DNA of 64,000 nucleotides, taken from Knoellia subterranea KCTC 19937 (GTDB lineage: Bacteria > Actinomycetota > Actinomycetes > Actinomycetales > Dermatophilaceae). Below the pieces are notes generated by a model. It saw nothing but the letters and a program-made list of their open reading frames with translations, had not been told where the DNA came from and did no database searches. Position numbers and translations under genes: made by a program. The DNA lies in assembly GCF_000768685.1 (NCBI RefSeq), contig NZ_AVPK01000004.1, positions 248,001-312,000 of the forward strand. Reading direction: 5' to 3'. Shown here one piece after another: positions 55,444 to 64,000 of this stretch (its first letter is position 1; every line of letters starts with the position of its first letter).

Positions 55444-55731
55444 ATGACCGAGCACCTGCTTCTCTTCCCGGACCGTGAGGTGGCCGAGGAGATCGCCCAG
55501 GAGCTGGACGACGAGGGCTTCGCCGAGGTGCGGGTCCTCCGGGTCGCGCATGCGGGCGAAGACGATTCCGAGGACCACGAGTGGGCTGTGCATGTCGTCG
55601 AGGAGGCGGTGGGCACTTCCGGAGAAGCCGAGGGTGGACAGGCTGAGGGTGGGCTGCGTGGTCGGTTCGCCGCGTTGGCTGCCGAACACGATGGGTGGTA
55701 CGACCCCGATCCCACCGGTTCCTCACGCTAG
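55444..55731 (+). CDS. RraB-like (regulator of ribonuclease E) family protein
   Basis: The 95-residue acidic protein has a ferredoxin-like pattern (LLLFPDREVAEEIAQELDDEGFAEVRVLRV, EWAVHVVEE) and an end (FAALAAEHDGWYDPDP) like the RraB family's LAxxxGGxYDGW. RraB binds and inhibits RNase E in gamma-proteobacteria; the actinobacterial role is not known. No Shine-Dalgarno is seen before the ATG; the 18-mer repeat occupies that space. Confidence 0.62.
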   Translation: MTEHLLLFPDREVAEEIAQELDDEGFAEVRVLRVAHAGEDDSEDHEWAVHVVEEAVGTSGEAEGGQAEGGLRGRFAALAAEHDGWYDPDPTGSSR

Positions 55732-55736
55732 TGTCT

Positions 55737-55811
55737 CGACTTCTTGCCCTCTTGGGACACGGTCGCGGGGCCGAAGGCCCGCTCTGCGTGTCCCAAGAGG
55801 GCAAGAAGTCG
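55737..55811. repeat. Long inverted repeat, family copy D (perfect arms)
   Basis: Perfect 25-nt arms (55737-55761, 55787-55811) flank a 25-nt loop. The arms match copy A over their whole length. It lies 6 bp after the RraB-like stop, where it could serve as terminator. Confidence 0.9.
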
Positions 55812-55873
55812 GTTGGGGCTGACCGGTCCTTGTCATTACGTCACCCCGGTGTCACGCGGCGAAAGGGGCATTT

Positions 55874-55902
55874 TTGTCCGATTGTCCTTGTCCACCGGAC
55901 AA
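55874..55902. promoter_or_regulatory. TTGTCC operator cluster before the sugar operon
   Basis: TTGTCC occurs at 55874, 55882 (shifted by 8) and 55888, and the last pairs with GGACAA to give the perfect dyad TTGTCC-ACC-GGACAA (55888-55902). The cluster lies about 110 bp before the sugar ABC ATPase, a suitable place for a carbohydrate-responsive repressor. Confidence 0.5.
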
Positions 55903-56009
55903 GCCAGTGCGTCCCGTCGTCAAGGTGGCGGGATCGACAGGTCGCGGGTCTAGCATCGCCTCACCGGGGCCAGTGAGGTCCCCGGTGAGTGACTCGACGA
56001 GGAGACGAT

Positions 56010-57578
56010 GTGGCCGATTCGGCGCCCATCCTGGAGATGACGGGCATCACCAAGACCTTTCCCGGTGTGAAGGCCCTCTCCGACGTCACCCTCACGGTCC
56101 GGCGAGGCGACGTCCACGCCATCTGCGGTGAGAACGGCGCAGGCAAGTCGACCCTGATGAAGGTGCTGTCCGGTGTGCACCCGCACGGCAGCTACGACGG
56201 CACGATCCGGTTCAACGGCGCCGACGTCACCTTCAACAACATCCGCGACTCCGAGCACGCCGGCATCGTCATCATCCACCAGGAGCTGGCGCTCATCCCC
56301 GAGCTCTCCATCGCCGAGAACATCTTCCTCGGCAACGAGGAGACCAGGCGCGGCGCCATCGACTGGGTCTCGACGAACAACCGCGCCCGTGACCTCCTCG
56401 CACGCGTCGGCCTCGAGGAGGACCCCGAGACCCCGATCAAGAACATCGGCGTCGGCAAGCAGCAGCTCGTCGAAATCGCCAAGGCTCTGTCCAAGGACGT
56501 CAAGCTGCTCATCCTCGACGAGCCGACCGCGGCCCTCAACGAGGAGGACTCGCGCCACCTCCTCGACCTCATCCGCGGCCTCCAGGCCAAGGGCATCACG
56601 TCGATCATGATCAGCCACAAGCTCAACGAGATCGAAGCGATCGCCGACGCGATCACGATCATCCGCGACGGCCAGACCGTCGAGACGCTCGACGTGCGCG
56701 AGGGGGCTGTCGACGAGGACCGCATCATCCGTGGCATGGTCGGTCGCTCGCTCGAGTCCCGCTTCCCCGACCACACGCCGGACATCGGCGAGGTGATGTT
56801 CGAGGTCAAGAACTGGACCGTCGCCCACCCACAGGTTCCGGAGCGTCTCGTCGCCAAGCAGTCCGAGTTCTTCGTCCGTCGCGGCGAGATCGTGGGCTTC
56901 GCCGGGCTCATGGGTTCGGGTCGCACCGAGCTGATGCGCTCGCTGTTCGGCCACTCCTACGGCACGTGGCTCAGTGGCGAGATGACCCTCAACGGCAAGC
57001 GCGTCGACCTGCGCTCGGTGCCCGCAGCCATCGACGCCGGCATCGGCTACCTCACCGAGGACCGCAAGACGCTCGGCCTCAACCTCCTTGACGACATCAA
57101 GTCGACGACGGTCTCGGCCAAGCTCAAGAAGATCGCCCACAACTTCGTCATCGACCGCCGCGCCGAGCACAAAGCGGCCGAGGACTACCGACAGGCGCTG
57201 CGGACCCGCACTCCGTCGGTCGACTACGGCGTGGCCAAGCTCTCGGGCGGCAATCAGCAGAAGGTCGTCCTCGCGAAGTGGCTCTTCACCGACCCCGACC
57301 TGCTCATCCTCGACGAGCCGACCCGAGGCATCGACGTCGGCGCGAAGTACGAGATCTACGGGATCATCCAGCGCCTCGCGAGCCAGGGCAAGGGCGTCAT
57401 CGTCGTCAGCTCCGAACTGCCCGAGCTGCTCGGGCTCAGCGACCGCATCTACACGATCAGCGAGGGTCGGATCACCGGTGTCCTCGACAAGGACAATGCC
57501 GACCAGGAGTCGCTCATGCGGCTCATGACCAAGACGACGGGCTCAACGCCTTCCAGCACCCCCAAGGACGCCGCATGA
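56010..57578 (+). CDS. Sugar ABC transporter duplicated ATPase (GguA/XylG/MmsA type)
   Basis: The 522-residue protein has two ATPase halves. The first has [17 protein letters not shown] and [16 protein letters not shown]. The second lacks a proper Walker A ([16 protein letters not shown]) but has [15 protein letters not shown] and [14 protein letters not shown], as usual for CUT2 importers. It powers uptake with the next permease. The GTG chosen has GAGGAG 5 nt upstream and precedes the domain better than the GTG at 55989. Confidence 0.93.
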   Translation: MADSAPILEMTGITKTFPGVKALSDVTLTVRRGDVHAICGENGAGKSTLMKVLSGVHPHGSYDGTIRFNGADVTFNNIRDSEHAGIVIIHQELALIPELSIAENIFLGNEETRRGAIDWVSTNNRARDLLARVGLEEDPETPIKNIGVGKQQLVEIAKALSKDVKLLILDEPTAALNEEDSRHLLDLIRGLQAKGITSIMISHKLNEIEAIADAITIIRDGQTVETLDVREGAVDEDRIIRGMVGRSLESRFPDHTPDIGEVMFEVKNWTVAHPQVPERLVAKQSEFFVRRGEIVGFAGLMGSGRTELMRSLFGHSYGTWLSGEMTLNGKRVDLRSVPAAIDAGIGYLTEDRKTLGLNLLDDIKSTTVSAKLKKIAHNFVIDRRAEHKAAEDYRQALRTRTPSVDYGVAKLSGGNQQKVVLAKWLFTDPDLLILDEPTRGIDVGAKYEIYGIIQRLASQGKGVIVVSSELPELLGLSDRIYTISEGRITGVLDKDNADQESLMRLMTKTTGSTPSSTPKDAA

Positions 57579-58825
57579 ACAAGCTCAAGGAGATCTTCGG
57601 GGGCGACCTGCGCCAGTTCGGCATGGTCTTCGCCCTCGCCTTCCTCCTCGTCTTCTTCCAGATCAAGACCGGCGGGCTGATGTTGGAGGCGACCAACGTC
57701 ATCAACATCTTCCAGGGCAACAGCTACATCCTCGTGATGGCCATCGGCATGGTGCTCGTCATCATCGCCGGACACATCGACCTCTCGGTCGGCTCGGTCG
57801 CTGCCTTCGCCGGGATCGTCGTCGCCATCGCCATGCGTGACTGGGGCATCCCGTGGTGGGTCGGCATCCTCCTCGGCCTGGTCGTCGGTGCCCTTGTCGG
57901 CGCGTGGCAGGGCTTCTGGGTCGCCATCGTCGGCATCCCGGCGTTCATCGTCACCCTCGCGGGCATGCTCATCTTCCGCGGCGCCAACCAGTACGTCGGC
58001 AAGTCCATCACCGTCCCCGTCGACGCCGACTTCCAGCGGATCGGCGCCGGCTACCTGCCCGAGGTCGGCCCCGACACGGGCTACAACAACCTCACCGTGC
58101 TCATCGGGTTGCTCGTCTGCGCCGTCATTGTGTTCGGCGTCCTGCGCAACCGCCGCAACCAGCGCAGGATCGGCGCCGAGGTCGAGTCGGGCGTCGTCGC
58201 CACCGTCCGCCTCGTCCTCATCTGCGCGGCCATCCTCGCGACGGCCCTCCTCATGGCCTCCGGCCGCCCGGGGACGTCGGTGCCCATCTCGGCCCTCATC
58301 CTCGGTGTCCTCGTCCTCATCTACGGGTTCATCTCGACCCGCACGATCATCGGCCGCCACATCTACGCGGTCGGTGGCAACCGGCACGCCGCCGAGCTGT
58401 CCGGTGTCCGCTCGAAGCGGGTCAACTTCCTCGTCATGATGAACATGTCGATCCTCGCCGCCCTCGCCGGAATGATGTTCGTCGCCCGCTCCAACGCCTC
58501 CGGCCCGTTCGATGGTGTCGGTTGGGAGCTCGACGCCATCGCAGCCGTGTTCATCGGTGGCGCCGCCGTCACCGGTGGTGTCGGAACCGTGGTCGGGGCC
58601 GTCATCGGTGGTCTCGTCATGGCCGTCCTCAACAACGGACTCCAGCTGCTCGGCGTCGGCGCCGACATGACCCAGATCATCAAGGGCCTCGTCCTCCTCG
58701 CCGCTGTCGCCTTCGACGTCTACAACAAGTCGCAGGGCCGCCGCTCCCTCACCGGACTCCTCTTCAAGAACTTCGGTGGACGAGCCACCCAGGAGACGAC
58801 CGAGACCGCCAAGCAGGAATCCTGA
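57575..58825 (+). CDS. Sugar ABC transporter permease (GguB/XylH type)
   Basis: The 416-residue CUT2 permease has about ten helices with [15 protein letters not shown], the central [27 protein letters not shown] and [24 protein letters not shown]. Its ATG overlaps the ATPase stop (ATGA). Confidence 0.93.
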   Translation: MNKLKEIFGGDLRQFGMVFALAFLLVFFQIKTGGLMLEATNVINIFQGNSYILVMAIGMVLVIIAGHIDLSVGSVAAFAGIVVAIAMRDWGIPWWVGILLGLVVGALVGAWQGFWVAIVGIPAFIVTLAGMLIFRGANQYVGKSITVPVDADFQRIGAGYLPEVGPDTGYNNLTVLIGLLVCAVIVFGVLRNRRNQRRIGAEVESGVVATVRLVLICAAILATALLMASGRPGTSVPISALILGVLVLIYGFISTRTIIGRHIYAVGGNRHAAELSGVRSKRVNFLVMMNMSILAALAGMMFVARSNASGPFDGVGWELDAIAAVFIGGAAVTGGVGTVVGAVIGGLVMAVLNNGLQLLGVGADMTQIIKGLVLLAAVAFDVYNKSQGRRSLTGLLFKNFGGRATQETTETAKQES

Positions 58826-58911
58826 CGAGTTCGACTGCAGCACAACTGAATACGCACAAAGGTGACGTCACCGCCCCGGGTCCGTCACGGCATACGAAAG
58901 AAAGAGACGAC

Positions 58912-60024
58912 ATGCGTTCCCTCACCAAAGTGATGGCGGCCACCGCCGTCGCCGCGCTCGCTCTGACCGGCTGCGGCCGCTCCGACGACACCGGCTCCAC
59001 CAGTGGCGACACGAGCACTGGAAGCTCCACCGGGGCCACCGGCGGGTTCCCCGCCGACTCGCTCATCGGTGTCTCGCTCCCGCAGAAGACGTCGGAGAAC
59101 TGGGTCCTCGCCGAGAACCTCTTCAAGGACGACCTCGCCGCGGCCGGCTTCAAGGCCGACGTGCAGTTCGCCAACGGTGGTGTCGGCGAGCAGCAGAACC
59201 AGATCCAGTCCATGGTCACCAAGGGCGCCAAGGTCATCGTCGTCGGCGCGATCGACGGCAGCCAGCTCGGCACCCAGGTCAAGGCGGCCAAGGACGCCGG
59301 CGCGACGGTCATCGCCTACGACCGCCTGCTGCTCAACACCGACGCAGTCGACTACTACGTCGCCTACGACAACTTCCAGGTCGGTGTGCTCCAGGGCAAC
59401 GCGCTCCTCGAGGGCATGAAGGCCAAGAAGCCGAACGGCCCCTACAACATCGAGCTGTTCGCCGGTTCGCCCGACGACGCCAACGCCAAGGTCTTCTTCG
59501 ACGGCGCGATGAGCGTGCTCCAGCCGAAGATCGACGACGGCACGCTCAAGGTCGTCTCCGGTCAGACGCAGTTCACGCAGGCCGTCACCCAGGGCTGGAA
59601 GGCCGAGAACGCGCAGAAGCGCATGGACACGCTGCTGTCGGCGTCCTACGCCTCGGCCACGCTCGACGGCGTCCTCTCCCCGAACGACACGCTGGCCCGC
59701 GCGATCATGACCTCGGTCAAGGCCGCCGCGAAGCCGCTTCCCGTCGTGACCGGTCAGGACTCCGAGGTCGAGTCGGTCAAGTCGATCATGGCCGGTGAGC
59801 AGTACTCGACGATCAACAAGGACACCCGCAACCTCGTCAAGGAGACGATCGCGATGGTCCAGGCCCTCCAGAAGGGTGAGAAGCCGACCATCAACGACGA
59901 CAAGTCGTACAACAACGGCGTCAAGGTGGTCCCGGCCAACCTGCTCAAGCCGCTCATCGTCACCAAGGCGAACGCCAAGGAGGCCTACGCCAACGACCCG
60001 ACCCTGTCCAAGCTCACCCAGTGA
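58912..60024 (+). CDS. Sugar-binding lipoprotein (ChvE-like)
   Basis: The 370 residues start with a lipoprotein signal (VAALALTGCGRS), a Ser/Thr/Gly linker and a periplasmic-binding fold of the ribose/xylose family (IGVSLPQKTSENWVLAENLF, VIVVGAIDGSQLGTQV, IELFAGSPDDANAKVFFDGAM). It resembles ChvE, which binds several aldoses and acidic sugars. GAAAGAAAGAG precedes the ATG. Placing the binding protein last, after an 86-bp gap containing a GTATGCCG copy, allows separate expression level. Confidence 0.93.
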   Translation: MRSLTKVMAATAVAALALTGCGRSDDTGSTSGDTSTGSSTGATGGFPADSLIGVSLPQKTSENWVLAENLFKDDLAAAGFKADVQFANGGVGEQQNQIQSMVTKGAKVIVVGAIDGSQLGTQVKAAKDAGATVIAYDRLLLNTDAVDYYVAYDNFQVGVLQGNALLEGMKAKKPNGPYNIELFAGSPDDANAKVFFDGAMSVLQPKIDDGTLKVVSGQTQFTQAVTQGWKAENAQKRMDTLLSASYASATLDGVLSPNDTLARAIMTSVKAAAKPLPVVTGQDSEVESVKSIMAGEQYSTINKDTRNLVKETIAMVQALQKGEKPTINDDKSYNNGVKVVPANLLKPLIVTKANAKEAYANDPTLSKLTQ

Positions 60025-60054
60025 GCTGAGGCCGGTTCCCCGGTCGTTCGGGTT

Positions 60055-60091
60055 CTCGACCCCGTCACCCCTCGTGGGTGGCGGGGTCGAG
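60055..60091 (+). terminator. Terminator of the sugar operon
   Basis: CTCGACCCCGTCACCC pairs with its near-complement (15 of 16 plus one G-U) around a 5-nt loop, 30 bp after the binding-protein stop. A short T-rich stretch follows. Confidence 0.8.
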
Positions 60092-60102
60092 GTCATTTCC
60101 CG

Positions 60103-60120
60103 GTATGCCGTCCGCCCACC
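60103..60120 (+). repeat. 18-mer repeat GTATGCCGTCCGCCCACC
   Basis: An exact copy between the sugar-operon terminator and gluconokinase, 40 bp before the gntK start. Confidence 0.85.
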
Positions 60121-60159
60121 TTCCGTGCCTCGGCGCACCTTCGTCGGTAGGTTGCCGGG

Positions 60160-60708
60160 ATGAGTGAGTCGACACCGGAGTCCGGCCAGCTGGGACAGGG
60201 GCAGCAACGCCACGTCATCGTCATGGGGGTGTCGGGGTCGGGCAAGTCGACGATCGCGGAGGGCATCGCCGAGCGGACGGGGTGGGTGTTCGGGGAGGCG
60301 GACGAGTTCCACCCCGCTGCGAACATCGCGAAGATGGAGGCCGGCACGCCGCTCACGGACGAGGACCGGTGGCCGTGGCTCGAGGCGCTCAACGCGTGGA
60401 TGCGGGAGCGGGCGGCAGCGGGGGAGTCGACGGTCATCACGTGCTCGGCGCTGCGGCGGGTCTATCGCGACCGGCTGCGTGAAGGGCTGGACTCGCTCGA
60501 CTTCCTCCACCTCGACGGTCCGGCCGAGGTCATCGCCTCGCGGATGGAGGGACGCAAGGGGCACTTCATGCCGCCGGAACTCCTGCAGTCCCAGCTCGAC
60601 ACTCTCGAGGCACTCGACCCCGATGAGAGTGGGGTCGTGCTCGACCTGCGCCACACGCCGGACGAGCTGATCGACGAAGCCCTCACCTGGCTCAACTTGC
60701 CCACGTAG
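60160..60708 (+). CDS. gntK: Gluconokinase
   Basis: The 182-residue P-loop kinase has VMGVSGSGKSTIAEGIAERTGW, GEADEFHPAANIAKMEAGTPLTDEDRWPWL and CSALRRVYRDRLREG, all typical of GntK. It phosphorylates D-gluconate to 6-phosphogluconate for the pentose phosphate route. Next to a ChvE-like importer, it suggests that aldonic acids or related sugars are among the imported substrates; that is inference. Confidence 0.94.
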   Translation: MSESTPESGQLGQGQQRHVIVMGVSGSGKSTIAEGIAERTGWVFGEADEFHPAANIAKMEAGTPLTDEDRWPWLEALNAWMRERAAAGESTVITCSALRRVYRDRLREGLDSLDFLHLDGPAEVIASRMEGRKGHFMPPELLQSQLDTLEALDPDESGVVLDLRHTPDELIDEALTWLNLPT

Positions 60709-60728
60709 ACCGTGGGACCCGCCGCCTG

Positions 60729-60789
60729 AAGTGGCTTTCTCTCACTCCGCCTGACCGCCGTGATCAGGCGAGGTGAGAGGAACCCACTT
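60729..60789. terminator. Bidirectional terminator between gntK and SGNH gene
   Basis: Two 26-nt arms pair with a few mismatches around a 9-nt loop between convergent genes. The right arm covers the last codons of the minus-strand SGNH gene. Confidence 0.75.
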
Positions 60790-61603
60790 CGGGCGGGAAA
60801 GTTCGGGCGAGGGCGCGCTCGCGGGCCAGCCTCTTCATGCCGTCCGCCGGGCGAATGGGGTCCGGCCACTTGGGATGGGCGAAGTCACCCTCGGAGCGGC
60901 CGGTGAGGCGACGCCGCACCAGCGGTGCGACCTCGGTGCGCAGGAACCGTCCCTCATCGCGCAGGGCCCGGCGCCAGCCGCGTGGCTCCCAGTCGTCGAG
61001 CTCGCGCAGTTTGAGGGTGTGTGGCACGCCGAGTTCGCGCAGCACGAACGCCGCCATCCGCTTGTGCCCCAACCGATTCATGTGGATCTTGTCGGGCGCC
61101 CAGAGCCGGCGGTCCTCGTACTCCCGCATGAGCGTGTGGTCGAGCAGCGTTGCGCCGTGAGTGGCGGAGAGGTCACGCACGGCGTCGTTGAAGGTCTGGA
61201 CCCGACGCAGCAGCGGGTCGAGGAGTGCAGTCGTCTTCATGTCGAAGGCGGTGAAGACGAGGACGTGTGCGCCGCTGCCGGTGAGCCGGGTGAGGGCGGC
61301 CTCGTAGCGCTCCATGAGCGCGTCGAGATCCGAGCGGAGCGACAGGATGTCGTTGCCCCCGGCATAGAACGACACGTGCGTGGGAGAGAGCGCGAGGGCG
61401 TCGTCGAGCTGGTCGGACACCACCTGGTCGAGGACCTTGCTGCGGATGGCGAAGTTGGCGTACTCCCAGCGAGGGTCGGCGCGGCCCAGTTGGCGCGCCA
61501 TCCGGTCCGCCCACCCACGAAAACCGTTGGGGTAGTGCAGGTTCGGGTCACCAACACCCTCGGTGAAGGAGTCTCCGATGGCGACGAAACGACCGGGGTG
61601 CAT
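60764..61603 (-). CDS. SGNH/GDSL hydrolase (paralogue 1)
   Basis: The 279-residue esterase-type protein has the four SGNH blocks: IGDSFTEGVGDP (Ser), FRGWADRMARQLG, YAGGNDIL (Asn) and DKIHMNRLGH (Asp and His). A basic C-terminal extension ends HPKWPDPIRPADG. No signal peptide, so it is probably cytoplasmic. It is closely related to the SGNH gene at 62301. The ATG at 61603 is chosen over 61642 because it directly precedes the GDS block. Confidence 0.88.
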   Translation of the reverse strand: MHPGRFVAIGDSFTEGVGDPNLHYPNGFRGWADRMARQLGRADPRWEYANFAIRSKVLDQVVSDQLDDALALSPTHVSFYAGGNDILSLRSDLDALMERYEAALTRLTGSGAHVLVFTAFDMKTTALLDPLLRRVQTFNDAVRDLSATHGATLLDHTLMREYEDRRLWAPDKIHMNRLGHKRMAAFVLRELGVPHTLKLRELDDWEPRGWRRALRDEGRFLRTEVAPLVRRRLTGRSEGDFAHPKWPDPIRPADGMKRLARERALARTFPPEVGSSHLA

Positions 61604-61728
61604 GTGGACATGTTCACTATGAGGGGGGTCGCACAGCAACAACCGCGCACTGTTGCGCCCGTTGTTGTCCCGCCCGTTGCGCGGGCGTCACGACATGGTC
61701 ATCTGCGAGGCAGCTGGCCACGAGGTTG

Positions 61729-61764
61729 CCGGAGGGGCAGCCAAATGCACGGCTGCCCCTCCGG
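61729..61764 (-). terminator. Perfect 14-bp hairpin after the small secreted gene
   Basis: CCGGAGGGGCAGCC and its exact complement flank an 8-nt loop, 18 bp beyond the stop of the minus-strand secreted protein. No T-tract. Confidence 0.7.
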
Positions 61765-61781
61765 TCTTGGTGATCGTTCGG

Positions 61782-62117
61782 TTACCAGCACTTGAGGTAG
61801 TCGAGGGCGTGGACAGGAATCCCCGCATCACCCTTGAACAGTTCCTTGTTTGAGAAGTACAGACGCCCCCACCTGTTGGGATCGTGCTTCCGAATCGAAA
61901 AGGTGCTGACGTTGAGGTACATCCCCGGATACGTGACTCCCGTCCCGGTCCCGCGCCCACCACCCTTGTTGTACGTGAACGTCACGTGCTTCGTGACCCT
62001 GTACTGGCATGTCGAGTAGTCCGTGGTTGCTGCCTGCGAACTCGCGGGCTGGACGAGCAGCATTCCTGTTGCTGTGGCGCTGGTCAGCGCAGCCATGGCG
62101 AATCGACCAAGGTTCAT
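61782..62117 (-). CDS. Small secreted protein, unknown
   Basis: The 111 residues have a signal peptide (1-30, ending SSQAATT) and an extracellular domain of about 80 residues. The domain has two Cys (STCQYRV near the start, LKCW at the very end) that could form a disulfide, a Gly/Thr-rich loop and beta-type repeats (KHVTFTYNKGG, YLNVSTFSIRK, GRLYFSNKELF). I recognise no family. A strong GGAGG lies before the ATG. Base content (about 59% GC over 240 bp counted by hand) is clearly lower than that of its surroundings. Confidence 0.72.
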   Translation of the reverse strand: MNLGRFAMAALTSATATGMLLVQPASSQAATTDYSTCQYRVTKHVTFTYNKGGGRGTGTGVTYPGMYLNVSTFSIRKHDPNRWGRLYFSNKELFKGDAGIPVHALDYLKCW

Positions 62118-62273
62118 ATTTCCTCCGCGTTCCTGATTCTCGTCGAGATGACTCGGACCCTGACAGTGTGGCATCGCCCCGGTGTTTCATCCTTGAACGT
62201 CAGATCCCGGAGTGTTGGTGTGGCTGTTGTTCGCTCGATGGTTCGCAACTCGTCAACGTGACGACACTGCGGA

Positions 62274-62291
62274 GGTGGGCGGGCGGCATAC
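62274..62291 (-). repeat. 18-mer repeat with one mismatch
   Basis: GGTGGGCGGGCGGCATAC, one base away from the exact repeat, ends 9 bp before the GTG start of the second SGNH gene, the same spacing as at the RraB-like gene. Confidence 0.8.
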
Positions 62292-62300
62292 CGTGCGCTC

Positions 62301-63116
62301 GTGCCCAGGTTCGTCGCGCTCGGCGACTCACTCACCGAAGGCGTCGGCGACCCGCATCCGGCCTGGCCCAACGGGCTCCGCGGGTGGGCCGAACTCGTGG
62401 CCGCCCGGCTCGCGGCGACGGATCCGACGACCGAGTACGCGAACCTCGCGCTGCGCGCCAAGACCGCCTGGGACGTCGCGCAGGAGCAGGTCCCGGCCGC
62501 GCTCGAGATGAAGCCCGACATCGTGACGATCTGGGCCGGCGGCAACGACATCCTGCGGCCGCGACTCCACCTCGACCGGGTCCTCACGCCCATCGACGAG
62601 GCGCTCGCCCAACTCGCGGTGACGACCACGACCCTCATCGTCTTCACGGGCTTCGAGATCAGTGGCTCGCCGTTCCTCGGGCCGCTGCGGGCCAGGGTGC
62701 GGGAGCTCAACAGCAACCTTCGCGAGATCGCCCATCACCGGGGTGCCGTTGTCGCCGATGTCTCGCCCCGGAACGAGTGGCGGGACCGACGGCTGTGGGC
62801 CGGCGACCGCGTGCACCCCTCGCCGCTGGGCCACGAGCGCCTCGCCGCCCAGGTCGGCACGCTGCTCGGACTGGCACCGCAGCCGGCCCCGCCCGTCCTC
62901 GGCCCGCCGCAGCCCCCGCGCCGTGGACGCGTCATCGCGGACGAGTTCGAGTGGTGGCGGGACCACGCCGCGCCGCACATCGCCCGGTGGGCAACGGGAG
63001 CGTCCAGACGTGAGCTCGTCACGCCCAAGTGGACGGTTCCGGTCCGGCCCGCGGCGGCCTTCCCGTGGTTCGACGTCGGCAACGATCTGGCTGTGAGTTC
63101 TCTGCCCTCGGCGTGA
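62301..63116 (+). CDS. SGNH/GDSL hydrolase (paralogue 2)
   Basis: The 271-residue protein has LGDSLTEGVGDP, LRGWAELVAARLA, WAGGNDIL and DRVHPSPLGHERLA, giving an intact Ser/Gly/Asn/His set. The C-terminal extension ends TPKWTVPVRPAAA, parallel to paralogue 1. No signal peptide. GTG start with no Shine-Dalgarno; the repeat occupies the leader. Substrate unknown. Confidence 0.88.
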   Translation: MPRFVALGDSLTEGVGDPHPAWPNGLRGWAELVAARLAATDPTTEYANLALRAKTAWDVAQEQVPAALEMKPDIVTIWAGGNDILRPRLHLDRVLTPIDEALAQLAVTTTTLIVFTGFEISGSPFLGPLRARVRELNSNLREIAHHRGAVVADVSPRNEWRDRRLWAGDRVHPSPLGHERLAAQVGTLLGLAPQPAPPVLGPPQPPRRGRVIADEFEWWRDHAAPHIARWATGASRRELVTPKWTVPVRPAAAFPWFDVGNDLAVSSLPSA

Positions 63117-63146
63117 ACCCGCCCTCCCGGCGGCATGATGTGAGTC

Positions 63147-64000
63147 GTGCCCATCCACCATGACGGCGACAGTGCCCGTCGCGACGACGACGCGGACCAC
63201 GAGTTCACGTACGAGTCCGGCGACCAGGATTACGACGACCAGGACGACGACGACAACGACCGGGACGACGACTACGACGAGTGGGACACGCGGGCCCCGC
63301 GCATCCACGGCGGTGGCGGCGGTGGGTCAGGGCGCTACGTCGGCCTCACCGCACTGAGCACCCTCCTCCCCGGTGCCGGTCTCATCCCCACTCGACGTCG
63401 CGGCCTGGGCCTGGTCCTGTTCCTCGGTGCCCTGCTCCTGGGGGCCCTCGCCCTCTTCTATGCGTGGCGCAAGGGCTTCGTCGTGGCCGCGCTCGATCTC
63501 GCGGTGCGCCCCGGTCTCCTCATGGGATTGCTCGTCGCGACGATTGTCGGGGCGCTGCTGTGGTGCTTCGGCATCCTCACGACGGCCCGCGAGACGACAC
63601 CCGGTGGCCCGGGCAGGGGTTGGCGCGCTCTCTTCGCGGCCATCTGCTGCGCCGTGATCGTCGCTCCGGCAGCGACGGCGGTCCGCTACCTCACGATCCA
63701 GCACGACGTCATCACGGTCCTCACCGGCAATGGCAACAACGACGACGTCGAGGCGAACGCGTGGGCCGACCAGCCGCGCGTCAACATCCTGCTGCTCGGG
63801 TCCGACGCCGGTGACGACCGGATCGGCGTGCGCACCGACTCGATGATGGTGGCGAGCATCGACACCGAGTCGGGTGACACCGTGCTCTTCAGCCTGCCGC
63901 GCAACCTCGAGCACGCGCCCATTCCCTCGTCGAACCCGCTGAGCAAGCTCTATCCCAACGGCTACGACTGCGGCGACGAGTGCCTGCTCAACGGCATCTG
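63147..64000 (+). CDS. LytR-CpsA-Psr (LCP) family protein, 3' end outside window
   Basis: The frame is open from a GTG to the window edge (284 codons). It starts with a strongly acidic, Asp/Tyr-rich cytoplasmic segment (about 10-50). About four hydrophobic helices follow, then the LCP domain: VNILLLGSDAGDDRIGVRTDSMMVASID, then FSLPRNLEHAPIP, with the conserved Arg and Asp residues that bind pyrophosphate-lipid substrates. LCP enzymes transfer glycopolymers such as teichoic acid or arabinogalactan to peptidoglycan outside the membrane. Confidence 0.87.
   Translation, partial: MPIHHDGDSARRDDDADHEFTYESGDQDYDDQDDDDNDRDDDYDEWDTRAPRIHGGGGGGSGRYVGLTALSTLLPGAGLIPTRRRGLGLVLFLGALLLGALALFYAWRKGFVVAALDLAVRPGLLMGLLVATIVGALLWCFGILTTARETTPGGPGRGWRALFAAICCAVIVAPAATAVRYLTIQHDVITVLTGNGNNDDVEANAWADQPRVNILLLGSDAGDDRIGVRTDSMMVASIDTESGDTVLFSLPRNLEHAPIPSSNPLSKLYPNGYDCGDECLLNGI

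Overview
The window is about 70% G+C, densely packed and without tRNA or rRNA genes. The classic actinobacterial dnaK-grpE-dnaJ-hspR operon with HAIR operators, an HspR regulator, an EF-G2-like GTPase, a DUF4235 protein, a DinB2-type polymerase and frequent GTG starts point to an actinobacterium. The overall style fits Micrococcales, perhaps Intrasporangiaceae; the family level is a guess. No prophage, insertion sequence, integrase or CRISPR array is visible, so this reads as ordinary chromosome.

Layout. 1-8.0 kb: an MFS exporter fragment, IclR and MarR regulators, an ABC exporter, a small nonapeptide-repeat protein and a TetR-MMPL exporter pair. 8.2-19.8 kb: histidine degradation in two blocks (hutH-hutU, then an M20 amidohydrolase-hutF-hutI), separated by an EF-G-like protein, a YbaK deacylase, an ArsR-type regulator and a secreted NTF2-like protein. 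19.7-24.2 kb: an XRE protein with a nucleotidyltransferase-like tail, then a TPP riboswitch driving a YkoE thiamine-precursor ECF transporter whose two ATPases and T subunit are fused. 24.2-31 kb: MFS, L,D-transpeptidase, multicopper oxidase, hydrolase, and a MarR/MFS pair. 31-38 kb: a MerR-LhgO-permease operon, MazG-like, DinB2-like, MFS and a thioredoxin-reductase-like gene. The last carries the same 20-bp dyad as merR. 38-45 kb: an L,D-carboxypeptidase convergent with a complete oligopeptide ABC operon. 45-50.6 kb: a deazaflavin-type reductase, hydrolase, a large membrane protein, a three-gene operon of unknown membrane-anchored proteins and an RCK-type channel. 51-55.7 kb: heat-shock operon and an RraB-like protein. 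56-60.7 kb: a ChvE/GguAB-like sugar ABC operon and gluconokinase. 60.7-64 kb: two paralogous SGNH hydrolases around a lower-GC secreted protein, then an LCP-family gene cut by the window edge.

The least expected signals are non-coding. The octamer GTATGCCG (either strand) occurs about 47 times by hand count where roughly two are expected from base composition. It is read inside genes mostly as TAT-GCC or GCA-TAC, pairing rare codons, and it extends to an identical 18-mer at four intergenic or gene-start sites. A second family of long inverted repeats, with arms beginning CGACTT(C/A)TTGC, occurs four times. Together with many gene-end hairpins these give the chromosome a strongly structured intergenic space.
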